From Camillea tinctor (Eukaryota > Ascomycota > Sordariomycetes > Xylariales > Xylariaceae), in the NCBI GenBank assembly GCA_022578605.1, contig MU394082.1, forward strand, positions 310,001-374,000: a DNA stretch of 64,000 nucleotides, written 5' to 3'. The notes beneath the pieces are model-generated. The model was not told where the DNA came from, made no database searches, and saw only the letters and a program-made list of their open reading frames with translations. Both the position numbers and the translations under genes were made by a program. This document shows, piece by piece, positions 47,219 to 58,700 of the stretch. How positions within the stretch are numbered: position 1 is the first letter of the stretch; each line of letters begins with the position of its first letter.

Positions 47219-48094
47219 GGGAGAAAAAAAGCATTATGCTTTGTGGTTTCTAGGTGTCATCACGACATAATCTATGTGACTAACTAGCTAAATGTAATGA
47301 TACAATGAAGAATGTCTACTGCCAACGTGTAGTGTGCAAATAGTGTTCCGATATCTTTTTGAACTGGAGATAGGGGGGACTAACTAACCTCAGTTGTATA
47401 ATGATGTAAGGGACTAGTTAGCCTACAACACTCGACTACCATACTGTTAATCTAAGGTAAATAGTAAAGAATAAAGGACGGAACATATTGATTGGAACGT
47501 AATGTGACTGTATAAATCACAGGAATTGTGACCGAAGCGACGCATCCCTTCTCCCTTTTGTTTGTGAAGTCACTACTTTCTGTAGGTATACTCGGGGCTC
47601 TTGCATCGTTGCTAGTTCTCCGAGTACCCACAGTAAGTATTATATACCTAGGTAGCAATATCGATTATCAAGCCGAATTACGGCTGTCAATATGTAGGAA
47701 AGACTATCAATCGGGCACACAAATGGCGCGACTATATGCACTGGTAGGGCCCGTATAGTAATTGCACCTCCACCAATCTAAGCCGAAAACTACTAGTTAA
47801 CCTAGTCAGCTTTGACACCTCGCTTCAGTGTAAAGATAACTGTGATTAAGGATCTGTTTTTATGTACACACTATTATGGTGTGGATGGGGTGCATATTGG
47901 CTCGGGGTATAACTTACCAGTCTTGACAGAGGAAGATTGCGGGAGTATCGTCTCCCCTGGGTTCGTATAATAAAGTGACTAGGTATAAGATCCTTGTGAT
48001 AACCTGCGATTTATGTTTCTGGCTTCTACATCGACATTTGGTTCATTAAGTCTGATTATATATTTCCTTGGCATTCTTAACAACAAGACGGCAA
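47219..48094. other. intergenic region between permease and second SDR
   Basis: No gene seen. AT-rich with one CCTAGG-type motif near 47647. It should hold the permease 3' UTR and the promoter of the next SDR. Confidence 0.55.
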
Positions 48095-48910
48095 ATGGAT
48101 GTTCCCGGTTTTGCTCTAGTCACCGGTGCAGCGTCTGGCATTGGAAAGGCATGCGCCGCAACATTTGCGCGCGATGGAGCAGCAGGGATCGCGCTACTTG
48201 ACGTCAACCTGGAGTCCTTAGAGGCAGTAAAGACTGAAATAGATGCAAAGGGTTATGCACCTAATGGAAGCCCATGTAAGGTTATAGTACACAAGGTCGA
48301 TGTGAGCAACCAAGATCAAGTCAATCAGGTTGTCCAAGCTGTGGCTACAGAATTCGGACGAATTGACTATGTCGTCAATGCAGCAGGTGTTGCTATGAAG
48401 CACGAAGGCGGCGCCGCTTTTGCTAAAACGGACGACTGGCAACGCATCATCGATATCAACCTCACCGGGACTTTCTTCGTTTTACGAGCAGCGGCAAAGA
48501 TCATGCTGCAGCAAGAACCGATATTATCTACCATAGATAACAGACCATTGCAACGAGGATCCATCGTTAATTTCGGTTCTATCCAAGGAGTCATTGGAAC
48601 GCCCATGTCCACTGCTTACACCTCGTCGAAGCATGGCGTTCTCGGCTTGACCAGGACAGCCTCCGAGGACTACGCGAAAGATGGTCTTCGGATCAATGCT
48701 ATCTGTCCCGGTTATACCGAAACACCAATGACCACAAAGTCACCCCTGATTCTCCAGGCCATGGAAGAGAGGGTGAAAATTGCAGTGCCCATGCAACGAG
48801 TGGGGAAACCTCAGGAAATAGCTGATGGCGTTGTGTATCTTTCCGGTGGCCGAAGTTCTTTTGTTGCAGGAACTGCACTCTTCGTTGACGGAGGTTATAC
48901 AGAGCGGTAA
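48095..48910 (+). CDS. classical short-chain dehydrogenase/reductase (accessory locus, gene 4)
   Basis: NAD(P)-dependent oxidoreductase, intronless, 271 residues. Cofactor motif TGAASGIG (10-17), VNAAG (94-98), catalytic Ser162, Tyr175 and Lys179 (AYTSSK), CPGYTETPM and the C-terminal VDGGYTER. It is clearly distinct from the first SDR of the locus, being intronless and longer, with an insert around residues 141-154, so the two are not recent duplicates. The start is the ATG before DVPGFALVTG. Its position between permease and monooxygenase suggests it makes or uses the ketone that the monooxygenase oxidises. Confidence 0.92.
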   Translation: MDVPGFALVTGAASGIGKACAATFARDGAAGIALLDVNLESLEAVKTEIDAKGYAPNGSPCKVIVHKVDVSNQDQVNQVVQAVATEFGRIDYVVNAAGVAMKHEGGAAFAKTDDWQRIIDINLTGTFFVLRAAAKIMLQQEPILSTIDNRPLQRGSIVNFGSIQGVIGTPMSTAYTSSKHGVLGLTRTASEDYAKDGLRINAICPGYTETPMTTKSPLILQAMEERVKIAVPMQRVGKPQEIADGVVYLSGGRSSFVAGTALFVDGGYTER

Positions 48911-50118
48911 AGGGGAATTGATTCATCGTGGTTGCCATTTCATAACGAGTCATCACTACATTGTATATAACTAGGTACTCATAGTTCAAATGATATGATA
49001 CCTATCTGAGCAGAGTTTGTGATTCATTTCACCTAAACTAATCTCTCCACTGTTCACATAAGAGATATCAACATCTGAAGAGCATTCCCTACCTAGACTG
49101 ACCTACATCAATGCTGGCGGTATCGAGGAAAGGGGCATCGTATTCAAGGACGGGATCTAGTACCCGACACTCAAAAGCTAGTAGGGTAACTGTTGAAAGA
49201 ATAATGGTAAACATAGAGTACCATGAAGCCAGGAGATAGGAAGAACTCGTGTGCCTCAATTAAATTATTACGTGACGTTTACATGATATCAAGAAATTCG
49301 GCTCAGTATGCTATATTTTTATTCCCACATCACTGATATTCTTTCAGGCACACTTCTCTGCCTAGTAAACGTCCTGACATATCTGTTTTTGGACCAATAT
49401 ATCAACGGTTCCATAACAATTAGCTATCTGGATACAACCAAACGCTCTGGTGATAGTCGCGTCATGACCTTGCCCTCGACCCATGATAGATACGAAATAG
49501 CTCCGAAAGCCAGTGGAGTCCTGGTTTACATAGTAGTCTGGTATTGGAATAGGAAACTAATCCCTTGACTAAGGGGTTCCACCATTACCCCAACTCCCCC
49601 GGATTTTGATCATGCGGCTGGACCCCCTCCCTTCGGGATCTAGGTTCGCAACGGGTCGGTACAGATATGTACTACTAATTGACGAGGTCCTTGGCAAAGA
49701 GATAGGTTAACTGACATATGCTCAGCCGAGGTTAGTATGGTATATCAGACGCATATCTATGCCTACCCCCCGCCCTCCCCACTGAGGAAACCTTCCAAAT
49801 TTATTGAATTACATAGATATCGCATGTGGCCCAAGCACTATGTGGTTTGTATGAAGCATTCGTGGTATGAAAGAGCTTTGAATGCATGGATTGTGGTGCG
49901 TGTGATGTCCAATCTTTGGTTTTGGAAAGTCATATTCGATGGCTAAAATGTCACATCGTATATACTGGCGAAAACTGTAACTATATGACTACGAAATATT
50001 TCAAGATAGATTAAAGAGAAGAGGACTTGCCATCTTGGAGTAACTCAGACTAGACAACGCGTGGAAAATCTACTGTTTCTCGAGCATCAAAAATTAGAGC
50101 GCGTATATTCTGTCCATC
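48911..50118. other. intergenic region upstream of the monooxygenase
   Basis: No gene seen. A GC-rich patch at about 49575-49660 carries CCCCCGG, GCGGCTGG and CGGGTCGG elements, reminiscent of zinc-cluster sites, about 470 bases before the monooxygenase start. The rest is AT-rich. Confidence 0.5.
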
Positions 50119-51792
50119 ATGGGTTCGCTAGAGCCAAGTGTCCAACAACTTGATGTCATAATCATCGGCGCAGGTCTTTCGGGAGTATGTAGTCTGCATC
50201 ATATCAGAGAGCGCTTCCCTACTTGGCGCGTCAAAGTACTTGAAGCTGGTACAGGGGTCGGCGGTACTTGGTATTTCAACCGTTATCCTGGCGCCCGAGT
50301 CGACACCGAGTCCCTTTCGTACCAATTCTCTTGGGATAAGGAGCTTCTGAACGAGTGGCATTGGAAGGACACTTTCTCCACACAATCCGAAGTCCTCAGA
50401 TACATTGAGCGTGTCTGCGAGAAACATGATCTGTACCGCGATATTCAGCTGCGGACCAGGGTTAAATCTGCGCACTGGCAAGATGACAGCCGTTCGTGGA
50501 TCTTTACAGATGAAAGGGGGGTGCAGTACCAATCGCCGTTCTTTGTCAGTTGCGTTGGCTTTCTGTCCAACCCGACTTTGCCGCGAATTCCTGGCATTGA
50601 AGACTTTGGCGGCATAGCATTTCACACGTCGAGGTGGCCCAAAACCTTTGATATAGGTCGGGACTTGTCTGGTAAAAGAATCGGGGTCGTCGGCACCGGT
50701 GCCACCGGCATCCAGACTATCACGGCCATATCACAAGAGCCGAGCATCAAATCCCTGACCGTCTTTCAAAGGACCGCCAACTGGTCGGCACCCTTACGCA
50801 ACGAAGAAATCACCCTGGAGAAGATGTCACAGATCCGCAACGACTACGACTCGATATTCAGCCGCTGCGCCTCGACTCCCACAGGCTTCCTCCACAAGCC
50901 GGACCCCCGTGCGTCCTCCGAAGTAACTGACGCCGAGCGCCTCGCACACTGGGAGAAGCTGTACTCCGAGCCAGGTTTCACCAAATGGCTTGGAGTCTTC
51001 CGCGATACGTACACGGACCGTGAGGCCAACCGCGCATATTCAGATTTCATCGCGGCCAAGATTCGCGCGCGCGTCCGCGATCCCGCTGTAGCCGATGCCC
51101 TTGTCCCTAAAAGCCACGGGTTTGGCATGCGCCGTATTCCCCTTGAGAGCGGCTACTTCGAGGCTTTCAACCAGGATAATGTGTGTCTCGTTGACCTGCA
51201 GAAAACGCCCATCGAGCGCGTCACGCCCGTGGGCATTACCACGGTGGACGGGGTAACCCATGAGCTTGACGTGCTTGTCTTCGCTACAGGCTTCAACGCT
51301 ATCACTGGCGCCTTTAGCGCGATCGACTTCCGCGCCGGGCACGGCCGGCCGCTCCTCGGATCCAGTAGCACGAAAGAGGGTAAACGGGCTATCTGGCCCG
51401 ACCACCGCCCGCAGACCTTCCTCGGTATCACAGCTCCTGATATGCCGAATGCCTTTATGGTACTCGGCCCCCACCAGCCCTTTGGCAATGCCACACGCAG
51501 CATCGAACATGCCGTCGAAGTTGTCTGTGGACTGCTTCAGTTCTGCTATGACAAGGGTTATACGCGCGTCGAGCCGACCCAGGAGGCCGTTGACGCATGG
51601 GGGAGGCACGTAGTCGCATGCAGCCAGGGGTCGCTGATCAATGAAGTGGATAGCTGGATGACAGGCGTGAACACGAATGTAGATGGCAAGAGCGAGAGGA
51701 TCGTTGCTCGGTATGCTGGCAATGTAATCGAGTACCGACGAAGATGTGAGGAGTGTAAGGTAAACGGGTGGAAGGAGTTGAGCTTTGCCTAA
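50119..51792 (+). CDS. flavin-dependent Baeyer-Villiger monooxygenase (accessory locus, gene 5)
   Basis: FAD- and NADPH-dependent enzyme that inserts oxygen beside a ketone to give an ester or lactone. Intronless, 557 residues, normal for type I enzymes. FAD-binding GAGLSG (17-22), the conserved GGTWYFNRYPGARVD segment with the Asp of the active site region, and the type I fingerprint FxGxxxHxxxWP as Phe163, Gly165, His169, Trp173, Pro174. The NADPH-binding GTGATG follows (192-197), then GMRRIPLESGYFEAFN with the catalytic Arg region. The WP ending of the fingerprint separates it from ordinary flavin monooxygenases and N-hydroxylases. GC-rich and intron-free, unlike most genes here. Substrate unknown; cyclic or branched ketones are usual for the family. 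Confidence 0.94.
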   Translation: MGSLEPSVQQLDVIIIGAGLSGVCSLHHIRERFPTWRVKVLEAGTGVGGTWYFNRYPGARVDTESLSYQFSWDKELLNEWHWKDTFSTQSEVLRYIERVCEKHDLYRDIQLRTRVKSAHWQDDSRSWIFTDERGVQYQSPFFVSCVGFLSNPTLPRIPGIEDFGGIAFHTSRWPKTFDIGRDLSGKRIGVVGTGATGIQTITAISQEPSIKSLTVFQRTANWSAPLRNEEITLEKMSQIRNDYDSIFSRCASTPTGFLHKPDPRASSEVTDAERLAHWEKLYSEPGFTKWLGVFRDTYTDREANRAYSDFIAAKIRARVRDPAVADALVPKSHGFGMRRIPLESGYFEAFNQDNVCLVDLQKTPIERVTPVGITTVDGVTHELDVLVFATGFNAITGAFSAIDFRAGHGRPLLGSSSTKEGKRAIWPDHRPQTFLGITAPDMPNAFMVLGPHQPFGNATRSIEHAVEVVCGLLQFCYDKGYTRVEPTQEAVDAWGRHVVACSQGSLINEVDSWMTGVNTNVDGKSERIVARYAGNVIEYRRRCEECKVNGWKELSFA

Positions 51793-52140
51793 GAGGCTGC
51801 TTTTATACATACCTATTTGACTCACTTTGAATGAAATGTAGCTGAGACTAAAGGCGGTTTTCGTATTTTCACAAAAGAGAAGGCCTATTGGTATCCACCG
51901 AGACGTCCCATGATTCAATATCTGAAGGCTCCGCAAGGCGCTCTTATTAGCTATGCAAATAGATTATGATGGACTATCTATAAGATCACGTTGCTGGTAG
52001 AAACGATTCGAAACTACTTCAAAAAACATTGCTCTTGCTTATATCTCGATAACTATATACAGATGGTTAATGCATACGTGTAAAATACCAAATGCGCCAA
52101 TCCTATGCTTTGCTGCCCAATCCATCCTGCATTTATATCA
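51793..52140. other. short intergenic region between convergent genes
   Basis: About 350 AT-rich bases holding the 3' UTRs of the monooxygenase and the mannosidase genes. Nothing else seen. Confidence 0.6.
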
Positions 52141-55100
52141 TCATAGAACCACCAGGTTGTGAATGTTCAAGCCCTGACTCTCGACGTGGTATCTCCTCCT
52201 TAGACCTAAGCTCCTCGTCCTCTTGAGCAGCTCATATGCTTCTTCGCCCCCGCCTGTCATCAGCATGGCGATCGGATGATGTCTCGTAATACCCGCTGGC
52301 GTCTTTTGCTGTTCGTCTAACAATGGCCTGATGAAATTGAATCCCCATATGCCTTCTTCGGCTTCGTCTAGCCCTTCCTTGTCGTCCGAGACCACGATGA
52401 CGAGTTGCAATGCGTTCCGATTGGGGGCAAACGAAGGCACGTTGGCAAGTTTCTGAGAGAATGAACACCCGCCGCGACGCATGACAATCACTTCATGTGC
52501 TCTAGGGGCCATATCGGGCAACTTGCCCTCACAGGCCTGGCCAGCAAAGTAAATACGCTGCCAAGAAAGCGATTCTATTTGGCTGTTCACTTGCGGGTTG
52601 GGGGCCTCGCGAACATCTGGCAAGGGAGCCACCCCAACCCCGACGGGGGTGATTGCGGCGAGCTCTATATATTGGAAAATCGGTTTGGGTTTTGGTTCCG
52701 GACTGAAGGTCGCAGCTGGCTCCCGTAGGGCGGATGTAATATGTTGTAGAAGTGAACTGAAAAGGTTTGTAGCACTTTGACTAGGTTCAGGTAGCCCAAT
52801 GACAGACTGTGACTCCACAGAGGGCTCCGGATCCGCAGATGTGATGTTGTAGCCCTCATCCTTTTCGGGTGCTTCTGTTTGTAGAAGAATATCAACGATG
52901 ACAGAATCGCGGACCCGGTGAAATAAGGGATCTGTAATGTCTGCCAGGATATCGCGACTGATGAAAACTTTCTCATCTCTTCCCAACAATACGCTGCCAA
53001 TGCTGTATATCCTCCAAGCACGCTCTGTCGTCTCGGGGGGTTCATCCATGATCATGGCTATTTTTAAGCTAGATAGACTATTGACGACAATACCCTCGCT
53101 TCCCATTCGTACAAGGTTATGACCGCCGAATAACACGTTGAAAGCGCCCCCCATAGATTGCTGCGTATCGGTTGGAAACTCTATTATAGAGGTGTGTGCT
53201 TGTTTCGAGACAGAACATACCCCATCTGACGGGATCATATAAGGAGGCAATGTCCAAGGGAAGTATGTGTAGTTTGTATTCGGCTTTAATGCCTGTCGCC
53301 CTATTGGAGTCGACCTATCTAGCTGACTCGCTAAGGTAGAACCGCTATGAATATCGGGAACCTGGTGAAGCCGGATCAGAGTGGCCGCATTGTAAAGGTC
53401 GGGCCTCGCTGCTGTGGCTGAGCCGGATAATGGAGGCAGAGCTGGGGGTACTGGACATGTATTTGTGAAGCCATCATCAGAATAAGGCTGTATTTCTTTC
53501 TCAACAATTGGCTTCCGGGGGTGACGACGCTCTTTCTTGCGGGGAATAATGAGTGGGTGGCCCTCGGTCGTGAACACGTATGAGGCGTCAAGCTTGTTCA
53601 AAGGGTGCTCGGAATCAAAGAGCAAATAAAGATATTTAGCAGTCTCTCCCAGGAAGAAGCTCTCCATCCGATCGCTTTTCTCCCCCGTGCGTACATCTTG
53701 CAAGCCGGACCAGCCACATTCTGTCCGGCAACGTCTATAGATATCTCTCAAGACCATCTCGCCCGAGTATAGATACCACGGATCACGGGTTGCCCGGTAT
53801 AGGTGGTAGGTAGACTCGATGAACTCGGGTCGCCCAGGCCACCATCCTAGACCACCTTCGACATTGCCATCGCGAACAGACCACCGCTCGGGCAAGGCTG
53901 AATATCGGGTCCAGAGAGCTGTGTAGAGTAGATGAGTCTCGATGGCTTCATCTAATTCACCAGCCAAGGTTAGCAAGCCGGAATAATATGCACCTAAGCT
54001 GTCAATCCAATATGTCTGCGGCGAGCCAGTGGAGAGGTGGGCATTAACATAATGGGGATGATGGACGCCGGAGTATAAATGCCGCTTGATAGCCGCATGG
54101 GCATGATGCCAGGCCTGGAGAAAGGATTCAGGGGCATTGTCTTCGTCTGAAAGAGGGCTGTAAAGCTGATTCGGATCGAGCCAGCTACCATGAGGAATTG
54201 CGTGAGGCATGGTCAGATTAGGTAGCTCATGGCCAGAAAGCAAGATGTGCGTCTTCAAGGCATATTCGAAAAAGCTATCAATCCCAGCGCCTATTCCCGA
54301 AAACCCTCCGATCCAATGCCCTGCCTCAGCATCTACGCCGGCGCCGATGAGCCCGATGTTGCTTCTCCTGGACCAGACAGCCCAGAAGGCGCGCTTTGCA
54401 GCCTGCTCGAACCTCGGGTCTCCAGTCAGGCGGCTCAAGACGGTAAATTCAAGGACCAAACTGCCGGCACCGGCACTACAGGTCTCGGTGATCTCGGGTG
54501 ACTCCTGAGTCTGGTTGGGATCTAGACTGATATTTTCGTGCAAGGGCGAGTTCAAGTAAAAGGGAATGCCATGGCGAAGATTAACGCGAGGGTAGGGCAA
54601 GCCGGTCTGGGTGTAGAAAGCTGGAAGTAAGCGCTGGGCCAGATCAAAGGCAAGACGGAGCAACTGGCCATCGTACTTAAAACGGTTGGGCCAGGATATG
54701 GGGTGCTGTTCAAGGTCCATGTTGGTCCTCGGTGGGTCATAACCAGAGATTGGCAACTCGCCCACAGCAAAGAGATGGGCGCTCAGCAAACCACCAACGC
54801 CCCTAATCACGGTTTCGAAGACCTGGACCTTACTGTCCACGTCAAACCCCCTCCCGCGGGCGCCCTGGCCAGACGGGCCGGGCCGGCCATCGCCATACTG
54901 CACAACCAAGGCGGCGACCCCGTCCTGGAAGTCACGCAGGGCCGTGGGACCGGTGTCTCTATCATCGGGAGGCGCAGATGCGAGGATGGCGAGGGTAGAT
55001 AGGCTATCGATCAGGGTTAGGGAATAGTTGCCCAGGACATCATTGAGCTCGACGTTTCGCGGATTAACAGGATCCCGAGTCAGAGGAGTACACGATACAG

Positions 55101-55415
55101 GCCGCAGCTATACTTCAACTATAAGCTAATGAACAACAGCGACAAAGACAACTCGCACCTCAAACGCATACCTACCTCATCTTCAGGAAAGGCAATTCTC
55201 ATGTAGTTATTGAAGCCATGATAGAACATATCGACAGTCTGGTGGCGCAGCTCGGCCATGCGGCTTGGGGGCATGGCCTCTACGGATATCACAGGTAGCC
55301 ATGACGATAGGACCAGGAGGAAGGCAGAGAGCGCTATTAATCTATCGAGAGTACCGCCACGGATCGGACGAGGTGACTGGGCCAACGTACAGGCGGCCGG
55401 GCCTGGCAAGGGCAT
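52141..55415 (-). CDS. GH47 alpha-mannosidase-like protein, EDEM type with PA domain
   Basis: ER protein of the class I alpha-1,2-mannosidase family that trims or recognises N-glycans of misfolded glycoproteins for ER-associated degradation. Two exons on the minus strand, 55415-55176 and 55107-52141, around a 68-base intron (GTAGGT, TAG), giving 1068 residues. Signal peptide at about 22-47, then MFYHGFNNYM and AFPEDE, which the splice joins to LRPVSC. NDVLGNYSLTLIDSLSTLAI follows, then GAGVDAEAGHWIGGFSGIGA, ESFFLGETAKYLYLLFD and FTTEGHP, all EDEM hallmarks. A protease-associated domain occupies about 900-1010 (MRRGGCSF). No HDEL signal at the C-terminus. It resembles yeast Htm1/Mnl1 and animal EDEM3 in having a long C-terminal extension. 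Confidence 0.92.
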
Positions 55416-55583
55416 CACCGGTAGCCGAGAGCCCAAGAATACATGTGTTGATCGGAAAGGAAAGCAAGTTGTAGGGGTGCACCGAGCCGGTCCGAGAAAC
55501 TAACAGAAATATCCAGGATGGACGGAAGCGAAGCGGGAAACGCGCAAGTCGGAAGCGGGCAACTAGGGGGGAGGAGGGGAGGG

Positions 55584-55624
55584 GTGTGTATGCGCGCGCG
55601 TGTGTGTGTGTGTGTGTGTGTATG
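55584..55624. repeat. alternating purine-pyrimidine tract (TG)n/(CG)n
   Basis: About 40 bases of GTGTGT, ATGCGCGCGCG and (TG)n, almost strictly alternating, about 170 bases upstream of the mannosidase start codon. CG/TG alternation is the classic Z-DNA-forming sequence. Confidence 0.9.
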
Positions 55625-55685
55625 GATCAGCAAATCAATTCATCAAGCAAGCAAGCAAATAAGCAAGGAAGCAAACAAAAGAAAA

Positions 55686-55713
55686 GTGATGGGTGATGGG
55701 TGATGGGTGATGG
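55686..55713. repeat. tandem GTGATGG repeat
   Basis: About four head-to-tail copies of a 7-base unit GTGATGG/GGGTGAT in the upstream region of the mannosidase gene. Likely to vary in copy number. Confidence 0.85.
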
Positions 55714-58700
55714 TGTCAATAGTGGTTGATGGTAGATTTTAGATGGAGGACGTTGGAAGGTTGTACGGGAGTACACACTAAAGGTGAAGAAAAGGACAGG
55801 ATTCACAGACATGGATGTGGTCATCGCTGGCAGGTAGTACGGTAGTACTTAACCCTACCTTACTAGACTCTGGTTGGCTGGGCTTGAGTCCATGCCTCTT
55901 CCCTCCCCCTTCCCCCCCGGAATGTGGAGTCTTCCATTGACCAGTGATATTTTAGACGGTTAATAACCTTTAGGCCTAGGTACCTAGTACCTAGTAGGCT
56001 AGTAGCTTAGGTAATTAGGTGGGGAGAGTTAGGTACCTACCTACCTACTACTATGTATGTAGGTACTTACATGTACGTACTCTGTGTCTCAAGAACACGT
56101 GGATTAGTAGTAGGATATCCTAGAATGGGTATGCCGTGTAAACCTTCAACACAGCAGATTATCTAATCTCTAGTGCTTTGCACTACATAGTACCTACCTA
56201 CCTAGGTACATACACAAGGCAAATCTTGGGTCTGGTGCCACCAAGTACCTAGGTAGGTAACCTTAGAGTGGACCTTAACGGCGAATATGCTTAACATGTA
56301 CGGAATATTCCCGTCAATTCCAAAGTACTAACGGCTAGATTAGGTTCAACTTATAAACCTTTTAAACTGGAGTACAACTAGAATGGAGTTACTCTTTTAG
56401 GTTAAAGATCCAGTCCCAAAGCCAACAGAATGATTGATATCAATATACGTACCTACATGCTAGTTTACTTGAGTGCGATCGGTATCTCTTAATTATATAG
56501 ATCGCTATATAATCTACAGTTTCCACAGTGTGCCCTTGCGTTGACGGTATTGTGCTTTAAGTAAATCGAATCTCGAGCCCCTATGCAATGCAGTCCTCAA
56601 ATACCTAACCTAGGCCAGTAGGTATTGCACTTGCTACATATATGTATCATCTAGCCTAACTACCTTGTATGTTATAGTTGTCAAACGAAGCAAGGGACGC
56701 CTTCAGAATTCATCATATCCACACCGCCTCGGCCATATCAACCTTCCGAGGAAGAAGATGCTGCTCATCGGCCTATAACCTGCTCCCGTCTACAGTCCAT
56801 TCTACCAATGACCTCTTCCAAGCAGACTGGAATGAATGAACAGGGGGAGCAGGGACATCATTCTAATAGTCTGTATAATCCATGTATACTTGCTTAGATT
56901 AGGCCCTTAAGATTGCAGTAAATAGGGGAAATATCCTCTCGATTTATGGTACCTAAGCAGCTACGATACCGTAGTCACGCCTACTATGCAACACGCGGTT
57001 GGTTATATGGGTAGGCTTAGGTATTGAGCCATGTATATCTATGTGTAAAATAAAACAGAGAAAAGAAAAAAAAAAAGAAGGTGAAAAACTCAGATTTATG
57101 CGTGTATGATCAGCTGTCTGTGGAACGATACCCATGATATTCAATGCTGTGAGGCTCTGGTTTAAGCGTGGCCATGCCAACCTTTCATCATTTCCAATCC
57201 GTAGTTTCTGACTGCTATAGACTTTGCAATATGGAGATATCCTGAAAAACAACCAGGATTCAACTCCTTAGGCCTTGCTTCGTTCTCGACGCATTACCAT
57301 ATTGGACAAGATCGGACCAGCTGCCTAACATAGTGTACTATATGATTTCGGGACCCATCTCGTACGGTTCCTAACCAGATGAGATTTTACCCAGAACAAA
57401 TCATATCCACAAGGTTCCTTGCTACCGATGCATATATGCATATACCTCATGCAGAACCTATAAGTATAGGTAGTACCTTTGTGCCAACATCCTGGTAAGA
57501 AGGTTACGCTGTAAGGGTCTATTCTTGGCGGGTGTCGTAGTGTCGTAGTGATGTATGTATATGTGCTGCACCCTCCAAATTTGTCATCACCGGTCAAGCG
57601 TTCCGGCGGATTCAATGCTACACCACCACACTCCGTCCTGGAGGACTTGTTTAAGCACCAGGGATGATTACTCAACTATGGTGAAGTCGCCGAGTCCCTA
57701 CCTTAGGTGTGCAAAAATATAATCAGCTTGTGTTTACTCTAGTATAGATGGCAAGTCTTGGTGTTGCTGCTCTCCTCTTATCACCCGGGAGTGCATGGTT
57801 TACTCTGTTCCATGAACTGTATTGTACACCCGTATTGTATTTGTAACCGCCGTTGATTATGGAGGCACAGCGGTGGATTTATACCCCGGAGCAATCTACA
57901 CTATCAATTGCTGATACGACGACTAGGATATTCATGTTCCTCGCCGTCGGTAACTAGCGTGTCAGGGGTCTGACGAGGAGATGGACGAGGAGGGAGGGAG
58001 AGGAAAGGTTTTTTTTTAGGAAGAGTCAGACTTGGTGCTGATGCCAACCAATCGAACGGACAAGGGTTCAGCCAACCCAAGCTACCGGTAGCCCGTCCGA
58101 GTGTGGCCTTCCATCCTGCCTTTCTCTTTCTTCTTTACGATCCTACCTATCAAAGCTAGGATAAAAACAAAACAACCATCCTCTCTGATGCTATTTTATG
58201 CCATTGAATCAGAGCCACGAACACTTGAATCCTGGTTGTGACGACATGCATTTGTAACCTTTCCGGCACATCACACCACCAGGGGATCGTTTGAACCGAA
58301 ACCAAAGATCTCATAAGGGACCGTTCCCAATACCGGCAAGGCTTTCCGACCCGTTCTTTATTTTCATATTATCCGTGGGCCTTCATAATCCTGCGAATCT
58401 CCACCTTCTAGAGACGGACTTTTGTATGTACCTATATGCCATTTTCAATGTTCTTAGCTCGGGCACCCACCTAACGTCTAACCTCCTCTACCCCCCTCTC
58501 CGGCTCCCAAAGCATATATCTTCAATTAAGGATTGTATTTTATAGGAATAGTCGAAAGCTTAATTACGGTATATATCTAAGGACACCCAGACACTCCTAG
58601 GATTAGAAGCCACGGTGGGTCGCCTATACTAGTCAGATCAATCCATGTTACCACCTTTGTCTCCTTTTTCAGGTAGCATGCTTCAATCTCTCGAATCACA

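Noticed and set aside
40979..51792. Polyketide, nonribosomal peptide or terpene biosynthetic cluster
   Set aside because: No backbone synthase is present within the window; only tailoring-type enzymes, transporter and regulator.
57325..57675. 116-residue minus-strand frame
   Set aside because: Cys/Tyr-scattered with no secretion signal or motif; insufficient evidence for a gene.
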